64,000 bases of DNA from Bifidobacterium margollesii (GTDB taxonomy: Bacteria > Actinomycetota > Actinomycetes > Actinomycetales > Bifidobacteriaceae): contig NZ_NMWU01000026.1 of NCBI RefSeq assembly GCF_002860355.1, positions 1 to 64,000 on the forward strand. The letters run 5' to 3'. The notes under the pieces are model-generated. The model made no database searches. It had not been told where the DNA came from and was given only the letters and a program-made list of their open reading frames with translations. Positions 8,732-17,099 of this stretch are shown here, one piece after another; position 1 is the first letter of the stretch, and each line of letters opens with the position of its first letter. The position numbers and the translations under genes are program-made.

Positions 8732-8995
8732 ATGAAATTGGCACCGATTCTCGACCCAAATGCGCGCAAGCCGGGTCCCAAGCCCGCGCAGGTGGATCTT
8801 CATAAGGTGTTCTTCATCGGCACGTCGCTGTGGCTGCTGCTCGGCATCGTCTGTCTGGTTCTGGTGATCACCGGCCATCATCTGGTCAATGCGCTGGTGA
8901 TCTGCATCTGCGGCATGATCATCGGCATCCTTCTGCTTATTTGGGAGCATTTCAACCGATGGAACTACCGTCGTCTGGCCAATCAGCGGCAGTAG
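8732..8995 (+). CDS. DUF2530 small membrane protein
   Basis: 87 residues with two membrane helices (about 30-48 and 53-72) and the DUF2530 pattern: a short hydrophilic N-terminus, a helix beginning FIGTSLWLLLGIV, a second helix with GMIIGILLLIWEHFNRW, and a basic tail. The family is actinobacterial and of unknown function. ATG 8732 is chosen since AAGGTG lies 6 bases upstream; a GTG at 8723 is an alternative. It ends 7 bases before the convergent kinase gene. Confidence 0.8.
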   Translation: MKLAPILDPNARKPGPKPAQVDLHKVFFIGTSLWLLLGIVCLVLVITGHHLVNALVICICGMIIGILLLIWEHFNRWNYRRLANQRQ

Positions 8996-9001
8996 CAGCC
9001 G

Positions 9002-10342
9002 TCACTGCCCCGGCTTCGCCAGCGGCAGCACGAACGTGAAGGTGCTGCCTTTGCGCGGCGCACTCCATACCGACACCGATCCGTGATGGGTCAACGCCAC
9101 ATGCTTGACGATGGCGAGACCGAGCCCCACACCGTCTCGCGTTCGGGACGTCTGGTTGTCTCCGCGATAGAAGCGCTCGAAGATGCGCGACTGCTGCTCC
9201 TTGGCGATGCCGCAGCCTTGATCGATCACCCGCACCATCGCATACTTGCCGTCCTTCGCCGTGCCCACCGCAATGCCGACCGACGAATTCTGCGGCGAAT
9301 ACTCGATCGCATTCTGCACGAGCTTGACGAACGCCCCTTTCAGCTGATCGGCGTCACCGTTCACCGTAAGACCTTCGCCGCCCTTGACCACCAGCCGCAC
9401 ATGGGCGTCCCGAGCCTCGTCACGCATCTCCGCAACGGCCGCGTTCACCTGTTCCAGCAGGTCGATGCGATTGTCGTCGTCGGGCACGATCCGCCCCTGC
9501 GCCTTGATGAGCAGCAGCAGATCGGACACCAGACGCCCCAGATGCTCGGCATATCCGTGAACCAGGCTCGCGCCGATCATGATGCGGTCGATGTCCACCT
9601 CATCGTCCTCAAGGTGTCGCCCCAGAATCTCCAGTTCCCTCGTGGGCTTGAGCAGCTGTTCGGTCACATTCGCCACGAAGTCGTCACGCACCTGCGCGAA
9701 TCGCCTCTCCTCGCTCACATCGTTGATCAGCACCACCGCCATCGTCTTGGAAAGCTTGCCGACCGTCACCTCCAGCCAGTTCGGCCGGGACAGGGAATCA
9801 CCTCCGCCCTGCCAGGACTCATCGCCCCGCTCGCGGGCTTCGACGGCATCCACCATCGGATCGACGTACTGCGGGCACGTCTGCGTCACCACCTCCAGCG
9901 AACGCTTGCCGCCGTCGCGCAGCACATCGTCCACCGCACGGGCGATCTGCTCGTCGACGATCCGATCATCGGCAACCACACCCAACCGATACGCTGCAGG
10001 ACCGGTGCGCAGCACCTCACCGTCCTCGTCCACCACCACTGAGATCGAAGGAACCAGTGAAAGCAGGCGAATGGTCTCGTAATCCATCTCGTCGTCGTCC
10101 TCGTCGCGCTCATCCCTGAAACGTCGAGGTCTACGAAAGCTGAGCACCGCACGCCAATGTGCGATTCTGTCCGCATTGATATGTTTTGAGAGGTATGGGT
10201 AACATATGTTGTACAACCGAGTGATCAAGGCGAAGATCGCGATGAGGATCATCACCCCGAAAATGGCGAGGATCATCATCGAGGCTGCATCGAGTTTGTC
10301 TGTGGTCACACATCCATTGTGACACGCATCAAAGATGAACAT
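9002..10342 (-). CDS. SenX3/PhoR-like histidine-kinase homologue lacking the phospho-acceptor His
   Basis: 446 residues. One N-terminal membrane helix (about 22-44), a basic/acidic linker, a PAS-like region (about 92-210), a DHp region (about 215-285) and a full HATPase domain (about 320-446) with N-box QNAIEYSP, G1 DQGCGI, F-box FERFYRG and G2 GVGLGLAIVKH. In the DHp, where SenX3-type kinases read FVANVSHEL, this protein reads FVANVTEQLLKP: the His is replaced by Glu228 (codon GAA, bases 9659-9661). Thus ATP binding looks intact but autophosphorylation at the usual site should not occur. No response regulator gene is in the window. It is divergent from phoU. The start is uncertain: ATG 10342 or GTG 10309. 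Confidence 0.9.
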   Translation of the reverse strand: MFIFDACHNGCVTTDKLDAASMMILAIFGVMILIAIFALITRLYNICYPYLSKHINADRIAHWRAVLSFRRPRRFRDERDEDDDEMDYETIRLLSLVPSISVVVDEDGEVLRTGPAAYRLGVVADDRIVDEQIARAVDDVLRDGGKRSLEVVTQTCPQYVDPMVDAVEARERGDESWQGGGDSLSRPNWLEVTVGKLSKTMAVVLINDVSEERRFAQVRDDFVANVTEQLLKPTRELEILGRHLEDDEVDIDRIMIGASLVHGYAEHLGRLVSDLLLLIKAQGRIVPDDDNRIDLLEQVNAAVAEMRDEARDAHVRLVVKGGEGLTVNGDADQLKGAFVKLVQNAIEYSPQNSSVGIAVGTAKDGKYAMVRVIDQGCGIAKEQQSRIFERFYRGDNQTSRTRDGVGLGLAIVKHVALTHHGSVSVWSAPRKGSTFTFVLPLAKPGQ

Positions 10343-10471
10343 GCAGTGAACAAAGGGGTGAACACTCAGACAACTGGTGGTTTACTCTACGGGTCCGTCA
10401 AGGGCAGTATGGCGACTTCGTCTAGAATTGGGAGAGGTTGCACCCAGACTATATGGAAAGGCAATGAGAAC

Positions 10472-11170
10472 ATGCGCGTTATTTTCAACGAGGAGCTGAA
10501 GCAGGTGGCCGACGACCTCGATCGTATGGCGCAGGAGGTGCGTACGGCGATTCTCGGTGCCGGCAAGGCACTGCTGGAGTCGGATGTCGAGGCCGCCCAG
10601 AACGTTATCGACGGCGATCTTGAGATCGACGCTCTCGAAACCAGCGTAATCAACCAGTGCGTCCAGCTGCTGGCCAAGCAGGGACCGGTCGCCACCGATC
10701 TTCGTGTGGTCGTCTCCACGCTGCGTCTGGCCTCCACCTTCGAGCGTATGGGGGATCTGGCCCGTCACATCGCCGAGATCGCCCGCCGCACCTACCCGGA
10801 ATCCGCTCTGACCCCCGAAACCCGTGAGATCTTCGCTCAGATGCAGTCGTTCCTGAACACCGCCACCCAGAACCTGATCACCGCTCTGTCCACTCGTGAC
10901 GAGAAGCTCGCCGAGCAGATCATCATCGACGACGACAAGCTCGATGAGCTGCACCACCAGATCTTCGACATCGTCAACGGTGCGAACTGGAGCGGCAACA
11001 CCCAGCAGACCATCGACGTGGTGCTTCTGGGCCGCTTCTACGAGCGTTTCGGCGATCACGCCGTCTCCACCGCCCGTCGTCTGGTCTACATCGTCTCCGG
11101 CTTCGACCCTTCGAAGGAGCCGAAGAGCAAGGCCGACGCCGCTAAGGATCCGTACCTGAACGCCGAGTGA
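10472..11170 (+). CDS. phoU: Phosphate transport/signalling regulator PhoU
   Basis: 232-residue all-helical protein with the two PhoU repeats, including the metal-binding E(R)xGD motifs: FERMGDLARHIAEIA and FYERFGDHAVSTARR. PhoU restrains the Pst phosphate importer and the sensor kinase when phosphate is plentiful. Here no pst genes are seen; the divergent neighbour is the degenerate SenX3-like kinase, which fits a Pho function. ATG 10472 follows GGAAAGG. A -10-like TAGAAT is at 10423-10428 with no clear -35. A strong terminator follows. Confidence 0.95.
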   Translation: MRVIFNEELKQVADDLDRMAQEVRTAILGAGKALLESDVEAAQNVIDGDLEIDALETSVINQCVQLLAKQGPVATDLRVVVSTLRLASTFERMGDLARHIAEIARRTYPESALTPETREIFAQMQSFLNTATQNLITALSTRDEKLAEQIIIDDDKLDELHHQIFDIVNGANWSGNTQQTIDVVLLGRFYERFGDHAVSTARRLVYIVSGFDPSKEPKSKADAAKDPYLNAE

Positions 11171-11199
11171 TCCTGATCTTCGTCTCATAAGGCAAGCCG

Positions 11200-11238
11200 A
11201 AAAATCCTCCGTGAACATTGAGTTCATGGAGGATTTTT
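11200..11238 (+). terminator. phoU terminator
   Basis: AAAAATCCTCC (11200-11210) pairs with GGAGGATTTTT (11228-11238); the inner GTGAAC and GTTCAT can extend the stem. It ends in a T-run. Confidence 0.9.
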
Positions 11239-11283
11239 CATATTCGGATACGGCAGGAAGGCCACGGAAGACCTGAATGCAAC

Positions 11284-11321
11284 AAGGCCGCATCCCCGAC
11301 TCGCTTCGGGAATGCGGCCTT
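11284..11321 (-). terminator. gpmA terminator
   Basis: AAGGCCGCAT (11284-11293) pairs with ATGCGGCCTT (11312-11321), with TTGTTG after it on the minus strand. It is 50 bases past the gpmA stop. Confidence 0.8.
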
Positions 11322-11370
11322 GATTTGCTACCGTTCAGCGCAAACGCCTACCGGATGGCGATTCGATGAA

Positions 11371-12108
11371 TCACTTGCCCTGATTGGCGACGGCGGCGGC
11401 ACCGGCGGCTGCAGCCTCCGGGTCGAGGTACTCGCCACGCGGCTTGATCGGCTTGAAGTTCTCATCCAGCTCGTACAGCAGCGGGATGGCGGTCGGGATG
11501 TTGACCTTGGAGATCTCCTCCTCGCTCAGTCCGTCGAGCATCTTGACGATGGCACGCAGGCTGTTGCCATGAGCGGCGATCAGCACGGTCTTGCCGGACT
11601 TGAGCTCGGGAATGATCTCGGACTCCCAGTACGGGGTCACGCGGGTCACGACGTTGGCCAGAGCCTCGGTTTCGGGAACCGGATCGCCGGCGTAACGCGG
11701 ATCGTTGTTCTGCGAGTACTCGTCGTCCGGGTTGATCTCCGGCGGCGGGGTGGCGTAGGAGCGACGCCAGATCATGAACTTCTCGTCGCCGTACTTCTCG
11801 CGGATTTCCTTCTTGTTCTTGCCCTGCAGAGCGCCGTAGTGACGCTCGTTGAGACGCCAGCTGCGCTTGACGGGGATCCACAGGCGATCGGCCTCGTCAA
11901 GGGCGATGTTGGCGGTGTTGATGGCACGACGCAGCAGCGAGGTGAAGACGATGTCCGGAAGGACGTTCTTCTCCTTGAGCAGCTGGCCGCCGCGCTTGGC
12001 TTCGGCTTCGCCCTGCTCGGTCAGCGGGACGTCCACCCAGCCGGTGAACTGATTGGTCTTGTTCCATGCGCTCTGTCCGTGACGGAGCAGTACTAGTTTG
12101 TAAGACAT
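11371..12108 (-). CDS. gpmA: 2,3-bisphosphoglycerate-dependent phosphoglycerate mutase
   Basis: Glycolysis: interconverts 3- and 2-phosphoglycerate through a phosphohistidine. 245 residues, normal for d[15 protein letters not shown] carries the phospho-accepting His; [25 protein letters not shown] and [11 protein letters not shown] (second His) complete the active site. ATG 12108 starts at [11 protein letters not shown], as in relatives; upstream in-frame sequence to 12438 is low-complexity shadow coding. No strong ribosome site is seen before this ATG. Confidence 0.97.
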   Translation of the reverse strand: MSYKLVLLRHGQSAWNKTNQFTGWVDVPLTEQGEAEAKRGGQLLKEKNVLPDIVFTSLLRRAINTANIALDEADRLWIPVKRSWRLNERHYGALQGKNKKEIREKYGDEKFMIWRRSYATPPPEINPDDEYSQNNDPRYAGDPVPETEALANVVTRVTPYWESEIIPELKSGKTVLIAAHGNSLRAIVKMLDGLSEEEISKVNIPTAIPLLYELDENFKPIKPRGEYLDPEAAAAGAAAVANQGK

Positions 12109-12242
12109 ATGGCCCAGTCTAGGCGACCGATGGGACGAGCGAAAGCCCTGATCTCGGACCGCGGAACCGCTCGATGACAACACGCGCAACAGTTTCCTAC
12201 CATTCGGTGAACATGGTGACGAGCGGCGTATCGGGCAGTCGG

Positions 12243-13382
12243 TTACCGCAGAAACGACAGCGTCCAATACATGGCGGCCAGAACCAGCGACGAAAGCGTG
12301 CACAGCGGCAGCGCCATGCGGAATCGACGCCGATGCACAGTGAGGATGGCGGCCACGCACATCGCCGCGAACAGCACGAGCAACACCACGGATGACCAAT
12401 ACATGGCCACATCGAGCTGATATTTCCAGACATCGCATACCTGCACTGCATGATCGAGATCACCATCGGGATACCACACGCCGCAGTCCGGACCGATCGC
12501 GATGTTCTGCCATGAGGCTCCGGAAAGAAGGAACAGCAACGCCGAAGCGGCCGCGAGCGACAGCAGCACGTCGAGCAGCACGGTACCGCCCCGCTCCCCC
12601 AGACGAACCACCCATGTTCGCTTGCCGTGGAGTCGATCCTCATCCACGTCGCGCAGATTGTTGACGGTAAGCACCGCCACGGCGACGAGGCCGATATTGA
12701 CGCCGCCCCAGATGCCGGACAGCGACACCGTGTCGGTGAGCGCGAACTGCGTGCCGACGGTGGCCACCAGACCGAAGAACACGAAGACGAACACCTCGGC
12801 CCAGCCGTGGTAGCCATAGGGATGTCTGCCGCCCACATAGAACCATCCGGCGAGCAGACATGCGACGCCGACGAGAACGAGCCACCAGTAGCCGGTGAGC
12901 ACGGTCACCGCCAATCCGGCGACGCAGGCCAGAGCCGCGCTCACGCCGGCGGCGACCAGCACCCTTCGCGGATGCACGCCGGACGCCACGAGCCGGGAGG
13001 GCGCCCTACCGACTCCCGAAGCATTCCCGTCCGGCCCTCCGAGGGCACCGGTACGTCCGCGATCAGCGCCTTTCACCCCGTCGGAGTAGTCGTTGGCGTA
13101 ATTGACCGCGATCTGCAGGAACAGCGCCACGCAGACGCACAGCACGGATACCGTCAGGAACCATCCCATGGAGGTGACGCACGCTCCGTGCACGTCGTCG
13201 TAGTGGCCGTGGGCCTCCGGACGGCCGCCGAACGTAGGGCAGGGCAAGTGCCGGTCGTATCCGCCGCCCTGCGAGTATTCGAAGACCCCCATCCACGACT
13301 GCGCGACGCCGATGAGCACCGGCGCGAGGGCCAGCGGCAACGTCTGCGGGCGCATGCCCTTGATCCACATGGAAACGCTCAT
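12243..13382 (-). CDS. menA: MenA/UbiA-family prenyltransferase
   Basis: Polytopic membrane protein (379 residues) of the UbiA superfamily. The first Asp-rich motif is [12 protein letters not shown] (about 94-105) and the second is [16 protein letters not shown], both closest to 1,4-dihydroxy-2-naphthoate polyprenyltransferases of menaquinone synthesis. N-terminal [15 protein letters not shown] is also typical. It is longer than usual because of soluble insertions near 35-70 and 300-330. No other men gene is in the window, and bifidobacteria are generally thought not to make menaquinone, so the substrate is open. ATG 13382 is taken as start; the next gene upstream ends 105 bases away. Confidence 0.85.
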   Translation of the reverse strand: MSVSMWIKGMRPQTLPLALAPVLIGVAQSWMGVFEYSQGGGYDRHLPCPTFGGRPEAHGHYDDVHGACVTSMGWFLTVSVLCVCVALFLQIAVNYANDYSDGVKGADRGRTGALGGPDGNASGVGRAPSRLVASGVHPRRVLVAAGVSAALACVAGLAVTVLTGYWWLVLVGVACLLAGWFYVGGRHPYGYHGWAEVFVFVFFGLVATVGTQFALTDTVSLSGIWGGVNIGLVAVAVLTVNNLRDVDEDRLHGKRTWVVRLGERGGTVLLDVLLSLAAASALLFLLSGASWQNIAIGPDCGVWYPDGDLDHAVQVCDVWKYQLDVAMYWSSVVLLVLFAAMCVAAILTVHRRRFRMALPLCTLSSLVLAAMYWTLSFLR

Positions 13383-13486
13383 ATGGACCGAGTATACGAA
13401 ACGAGGCCGCTGCGCGGACCGGACGCGGCAACGCCGATCGTCATCTGCACAGCAGCCTCACACGGATGCGATCCCATCCGCATCGA

Positions 13487-14866
13487 TCACACGAACGGAC
13501 GGGATACCGCCCACGGCATACGACCGCCCTTGAAGATGTTGTTGACGCTTACCCGCGGCACGTCGGCCTCAATCACCATATTGTTGCCGAGGTAGATCGC
13601 CACATGGCCGGGATAGAAGATCAGATCGCCACGCTGACGCTGCGAAAGCGGCACGCGCGGGAACCGATGGTCCCCGGAGAGGTTGTTGGCATCGTGGCTG
13701 TGCCACGGATCATACCAATGGTTGTACGGATTTAACTCGGCCATGTTCATGCCGGTGGCGTACAGCGACTGCATCACCAGTCCGGCGCAGTCCACGCCCA
13801 CGCCGGGGGCGAGCGCGTAATTCCATACGTAGGGCGTGCCCATGTAGTCGTAGGCGCGGCTGATCATGGCTTCGATCGCATCATGACGGCTTGCGGTCAC
13901 GCCGATGCGGGACGGACTGGCGTAGTTCCACGGTGCGGGACGGTTGAACGTCACGCTGCGCGAGCTCACCTGGAAGTACTGCGGCGGATTCTGCCATCCG
14001 TATTTGTCGGTCGCGCCGTTCTTCGGGTTGAACCAGCGTCGGTACCCGTCGATCATATGGGTTCCGGACAGCCGTGCGCCCGTCCGCTTGTCGAAGTAGC
14101 AGTATCGGTTGCCGATCTTCTGCCAGCCGGAGTGACGGTATCCGCTGCCGGATTCGAAGTAGTACCAGGTCGATCCGATCTTCGTCTCGCCGAATCGCTT
14201 CCTGCCGGTGTGGGGGTCGAAGTACATATATCGACCGTTGCCGAGCCTCACCCATCCGACGTGACGGGCGCCGGTGCGGTTGTCGAGGTAGTAGACGCCT
14301 CCGTCGATTCGCTGCTGGCCTTTGAGCGTCACGCCGTTTTCGACGTAGTACCATTTGCCTCCCACCTGCTGCCAGCCGACGGTGGTGGATTCCGATCCGC
14401 GGCCGGTCGGCGTGTTCGGCTGAGCGTAATCGGTGTTGCCGGTGCCTTCGCTGCCCTTGCCGTACTCCAATCCGGAAGATGCGGCAGAGGAGCTTCCCGA
14501 CTCTTTCGGCGATTCCGCTGTGCTACCGGCATCCGCCGTGGCACCGGATTTCTCCGCGCTGCCGGATTTCTCCGCGGCATCACCGGCATCCGCGGCGTTC
14601 CGATCCGACTGCGTCGGCGTTGCGGATTCGGCCTGATCGGCGGATTCGCCGGTCTGTCCGGTCTGTGCAGTCTGCTCAACCTGTGCGGTCTGCTCAGCCT
14701 GCACCGCGGTCTGTGCGGCGTCGTTCTTCGTTTCACCGTGCGTGCTGTCGGCGAGGGCCGACGGCAGCAGCACCGACAGCGCGCAGATCGTGATCACCGA
14801 TGCCACGGCGGCGCGTAGCGTGTTCCTGCCCGATGCCGCTCCCCTAGGGTTCCGACGTGCTCTCAT
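13487..14866 (-). CDS. Secreted NlpC/P60 protein with wall-binding repeats
   Basis: 459 residues. Signal peptide (basic start, hydrophobic core ICALSVLLPSA), a Thr/Gln/Ala/Ser-rich linker with repeated QTAQ words, then about five choline-binding-type (CW_binding) repeats recognised by GWQQVGGKWYYVENG, GVYYLDNRTG, RYMYFDPHTG, TWYYFESGSG and RYCYFDKRTG, and a C-terminal NlpC/P60 domain with Cys in VDCAGLVMQSLY and His in GHVAIYLGNNMV. Predicted wall hydrolase held by aromatic repeats. ATG 14866 gives the best signal peptide; an in-frame ATG at 14917 overlaps the upstream stop as ATGA and is an alternative. Last gene of a three-gene envelope operon. Confidence 0.9.
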   Translation of the reverse strand: MRARRNPRGAASGRNTLRAAVASVITICALSVLLPSALADSTHGETKNDAAQTAVQAEQTAQVEQTAQTGQTGESADQAESATPTQSDRNAADAGDAAEKSGSAEKSGATADAGSTAESPKESGSSSAASSGLEYGKGSEGTGNTDYAQPNTPTGRGSESTTVGWQQVGGKWYYVENGVTLKGQQRIDGGVYYLDNRTGARHVGWVRLGNGRYMYFDPHTGRKRFGETKIGSTWYYFESGSGYRHSGWQKIGNRYCYFDKRTGARLSGTHMIDGYRRWFNPKNGATDKYGWQNPPQYFQVSSRSVTFNRPAPWNYASPSRIGVTASRHDAIEAMISRAYDYMGTPYVWNYALAPGVGVDCAGLVMQSLYATGMNMAELNPYNHWYDPWHSHDANNLSGDHRFPRVPLSQRQRGDLIFYPGHVAIYLGNNMVIEADVPRVSVNNIFKGGRMPWAVSRPFV

Positions 14867-14913
14867 AACCCCTGTTTCCTTCCCCTTCGTTTCGAATGTC
14901 ATGCTCCGGCGGT

Positions 14914-15510
14914 TCATCGGCCGGCCGTGAACATGAGCTGTACGCCGACATTGCCGTTGACCGACCACGTCATCGTCACGCCGTCCCACGAGGCGGACTG
15001 CAGCCCATCGTTCATGCCGGAGGCTTCGACGCGCTGCCTCACCTCATCGGGCATGCGGGTTTCACGGATCACGCACTGGTAGACATGCCGGTCGGAATCC
15101 TTGCCGGACATCAGCGTCAACGATCTGCCGCCGGATTCCCCGATCAGGGATTCGGTGGCGGTCGATCCGGTGAAATCGACGTGCGGATCGCAGCCCTGAT
15201 CGGCGTGCGTCAGCAGATCAGCCCCGGAAAGACCCGCCGCGGTTCCGGCGGATTTCGTCGCGGACTGCGAAGTCCGCCGACCGGCCGATTGCCCGTCGGC
15301 CTCCCCGGACCGACTTTGGGATGTCGCGGACGAGGCCTGAGCGGATGATGCCTGCGCTGACGTGGCCTGACCGCTGGCCGTACCACGATCGCCCCGCGTG
15401 GCGGCGAAGGCGAATCCCATGCCGATTGCCAGCACGACGATGATCGCAACCGTCACGACCGTGACGATCACCATTCGTCTGGATGCCATGATCTTCTGCA
15501 TGTCGCTCAC
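14914..15510 (-). CDS. Membrane-anchored exoprotein of unknown function
   Basis: 198 residues, not recognised as a family. One membrane helix (about 13-37, MVIVTVVTVAIIVVLAIGMGF), a Ser/Ala/Gln-rich spacer (about 40-90), and a globular outer domain of about 100 residues with two cysteines (DQGCDPHVDF and VYQCVIRE) that could form a disulfide, ending SWDGVTMTWSVNGNVGVQLMF. The gene begins 3 bases after the stop of the DUF5648 gene and its TGA overlaps a possible start of the NlpC/P60 gene, so the three are probably translated together. Role inferred only from context: cell envelope. Confidence 0.75.
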   Translation of the reverse strand: MSDMQKIMASRRMVIVTVVTVAIIVVLAIGMGFAFAATRGDRGTASGQATSAQASSAQASSATSQSRSGEADGQSAGRRTSQSATKSAGTAAGLSGADLLTHADQGCDPHVDFTGSTATESLIGESGGRSLTLMSGKDSDRHVYQCVIRETRMPDEVRQRVEASGMNDGLQSASWDGVTMTWSVNGNVGVQLMFTAGR

Positions 15511-15513
15511 CGC

Positions 15514-17022
15514 CTAGTACAGCGAGGTCCACGCCACATGTTCGCCGCGCCAGCCGGCACGGACCACGGCGTTGTATTCGCTGAGGCTGGTGGTGTAGAC
15601 GTGTTCGCCGCTGTTGCGGTTGTAGAGGCGGTACACGTTACGCACGCCGTTGGATGGCACTCGCCATGCCACGCCTTCGGCACGCCAGCCGAGCCTGACC
15701 AGATGGTTGCGTTCGGCGAGGTTCATCGTCCACAGATGATTGCCGTCATGCCGGTTGTACACGCGGTACACGGGCTTGCCTCCCTGGCTTACTGCCTTGA
15801 ACGACACGCCTTCGTACCGCCAGCCGAGCCTGACCAGCGAGTTCTTCTCGCCGGCGCTGGTGGTGTAGTGGTGGAGTCCGGAACGACGGTTGTACACGCG
15901 GTACACCGGCACGGCGAGCGAGGAGTCCTCCTCGTCGTAGCTGACGGCCAGACGCGCGGCCGACCCGGAGGCGTTGATGCCGCGGGCGGTGAGGGCGATG
16001 GTGATGGTGGCGTCGGCGTAGCCGCCGTTGTGGAAGTAGATCCAGTTCGATTCGGTGCCGGCGGCCGCACGGCACAGGCTGCGCGGGCATATGTCGGCGG
16101 AACGGTTGCCGAGCACGTAGTCGCCGTACACGCCCTGCGTGGCCCGGTGGGTCAGCCATGACCCGAAGCTGCCCGTGCCGGCCCAGGTGGGCGCGCCCTT
16201 CTGGTCGCCGAGGAAACCGGCGTACGTGTAGCTGCCGGCGTTCTCGCCGCCGTTGAGCTGCCCGTAGGCGGAGATCACGAAGGCCGGTCGGGTGCCGCTC
16301 ATCGTCTGGGCGCTGGCGATGCGGAACTTGCCGGTGTGCCGCGGCTTGAGGGTCACGGTGTAGGTACGCACGCTCTGCGGCTGGTGGTCTCTGGGCGAGG
16401 TCACCATGCCACCGGCGGCGTCGGCCTGATACTGTTCGCGCAGACCGTTCCGGGCGGCGACCGTTCCCGCGTCACGCAGCGTCGAGACGCGGCAGCCGGC
16501 GTTGGACGCGCAGTTCATGGCGCCGGTACCGTGCTGCTGCAGGTACGAGGCATAGGTGGAAACGCCGGAGGCGAAGTCCCTGACGGAAGCCCATGTATTG
16601 CCGGCGGCGGACGAACCGCCGGCCGCAGAACCATTGTGCGCAGCACCGCTGTCGGTGGCATCGTTTCCGGCATGATCCGCGGTGATGTCACCTGCTGCTT
16701 CGGCGGTCTCCTCACCGTTGGCATCGGACGATCCGACGACCACGCTCAGTCCTTCCGATGGGAATGCCGGTGCCGTTTCGGAGGCCGAAACGGCATCGTC
16801 CGGCACGGTCAGGGTCATCGACAGCAATGCCGCGCACACGGCGAGTGCGCCGACGATCTTCGCGGCATGTCCGGCTCCGCCGCCAACGGCCGCAGTCCGA
16901 CCGAATGCTCCGCTTGGTGTTCTGCCTGGTGTTCCGTTGATTGCTCCGCTTATTGTGGGGAAGCGGAATCCGTCCCTCTCGTTCTCGCTCACGAAACGAA
17001 CATACCCCCTCACCACAGACAT
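15514..17022 (-). CDS. Surface protein with three C-terminal DUF5648 repeats
   Basis: 502 residues. A positively charged N-terminus and hydrophobic segment (VGALAVCAALLSMTLTV) form an export signal or anchor; a Ser/Ala/Gly-rich spacer follows; then a middle beta-rich region (TYTVTLKPRHTGKFRI...) of no known family; then three DUF5648 repeats of about 45 residues, each with the pattern VYRxYNRxxGxHxxTxxxxExxxLVRxGWRxEGVxW. The same repeats end the large protein at 34944. ATG 17022 has GGTGG close upstream; GTG 16992 is possible. First gene of an operon with the next two. Function unknown; likely a surface-exposed binding protein. Confidence 0.8.
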   Translation of the reverse strand: MSVVRGYVRFVSENERDGFRFPTISGAINGTPGRTPSGAFGRTAAVGGGAGHAAKIVGALAVCAALLSMTLTVPDDAVSASETAPAFPSEGLSVVVGSSDANGEETAEAAGDITADHAGNDATDSGAAHNGSAAGGSSAAGNTWASVRDFASGVSTYASYLQQHGTGAMNCASNAGCRVSTLRDAGTVAARNGLREQYQADAAGGMVTSPRDHQPQSVRTYTVTLKPRHTGKFRIASAQTMSGTRPAFVISAYGQLNGGENAGSYTYAGFLGDQKGAPTWAGTGSFGSWLTHRATQGVYGDYVLGNRSADICPRSLCRAAAGTESNWIYFHNGGYADATITIALTARGINASGSAARLAVSYDEEDSSLAVPVYRVYNRRSGLHHYTTSAGEKNSLVRLGWRYEGVSFKAVSQGGKPVYRVYNRHDGNHLWTMNLAERNHLVRLGWRAEGVAWRVPSNGVRNVYRLYNRNSGEHVYTTSLSEYNAVVRAGWRGEHVAWTSLY

Positions 17023-17099
17023 CGTCCACCAATAGGACAAATAGTGGTAAAGGGGTAGCGAAAGATTGTTGATATATGTCTCGACTGCGGGTGCAGCCG

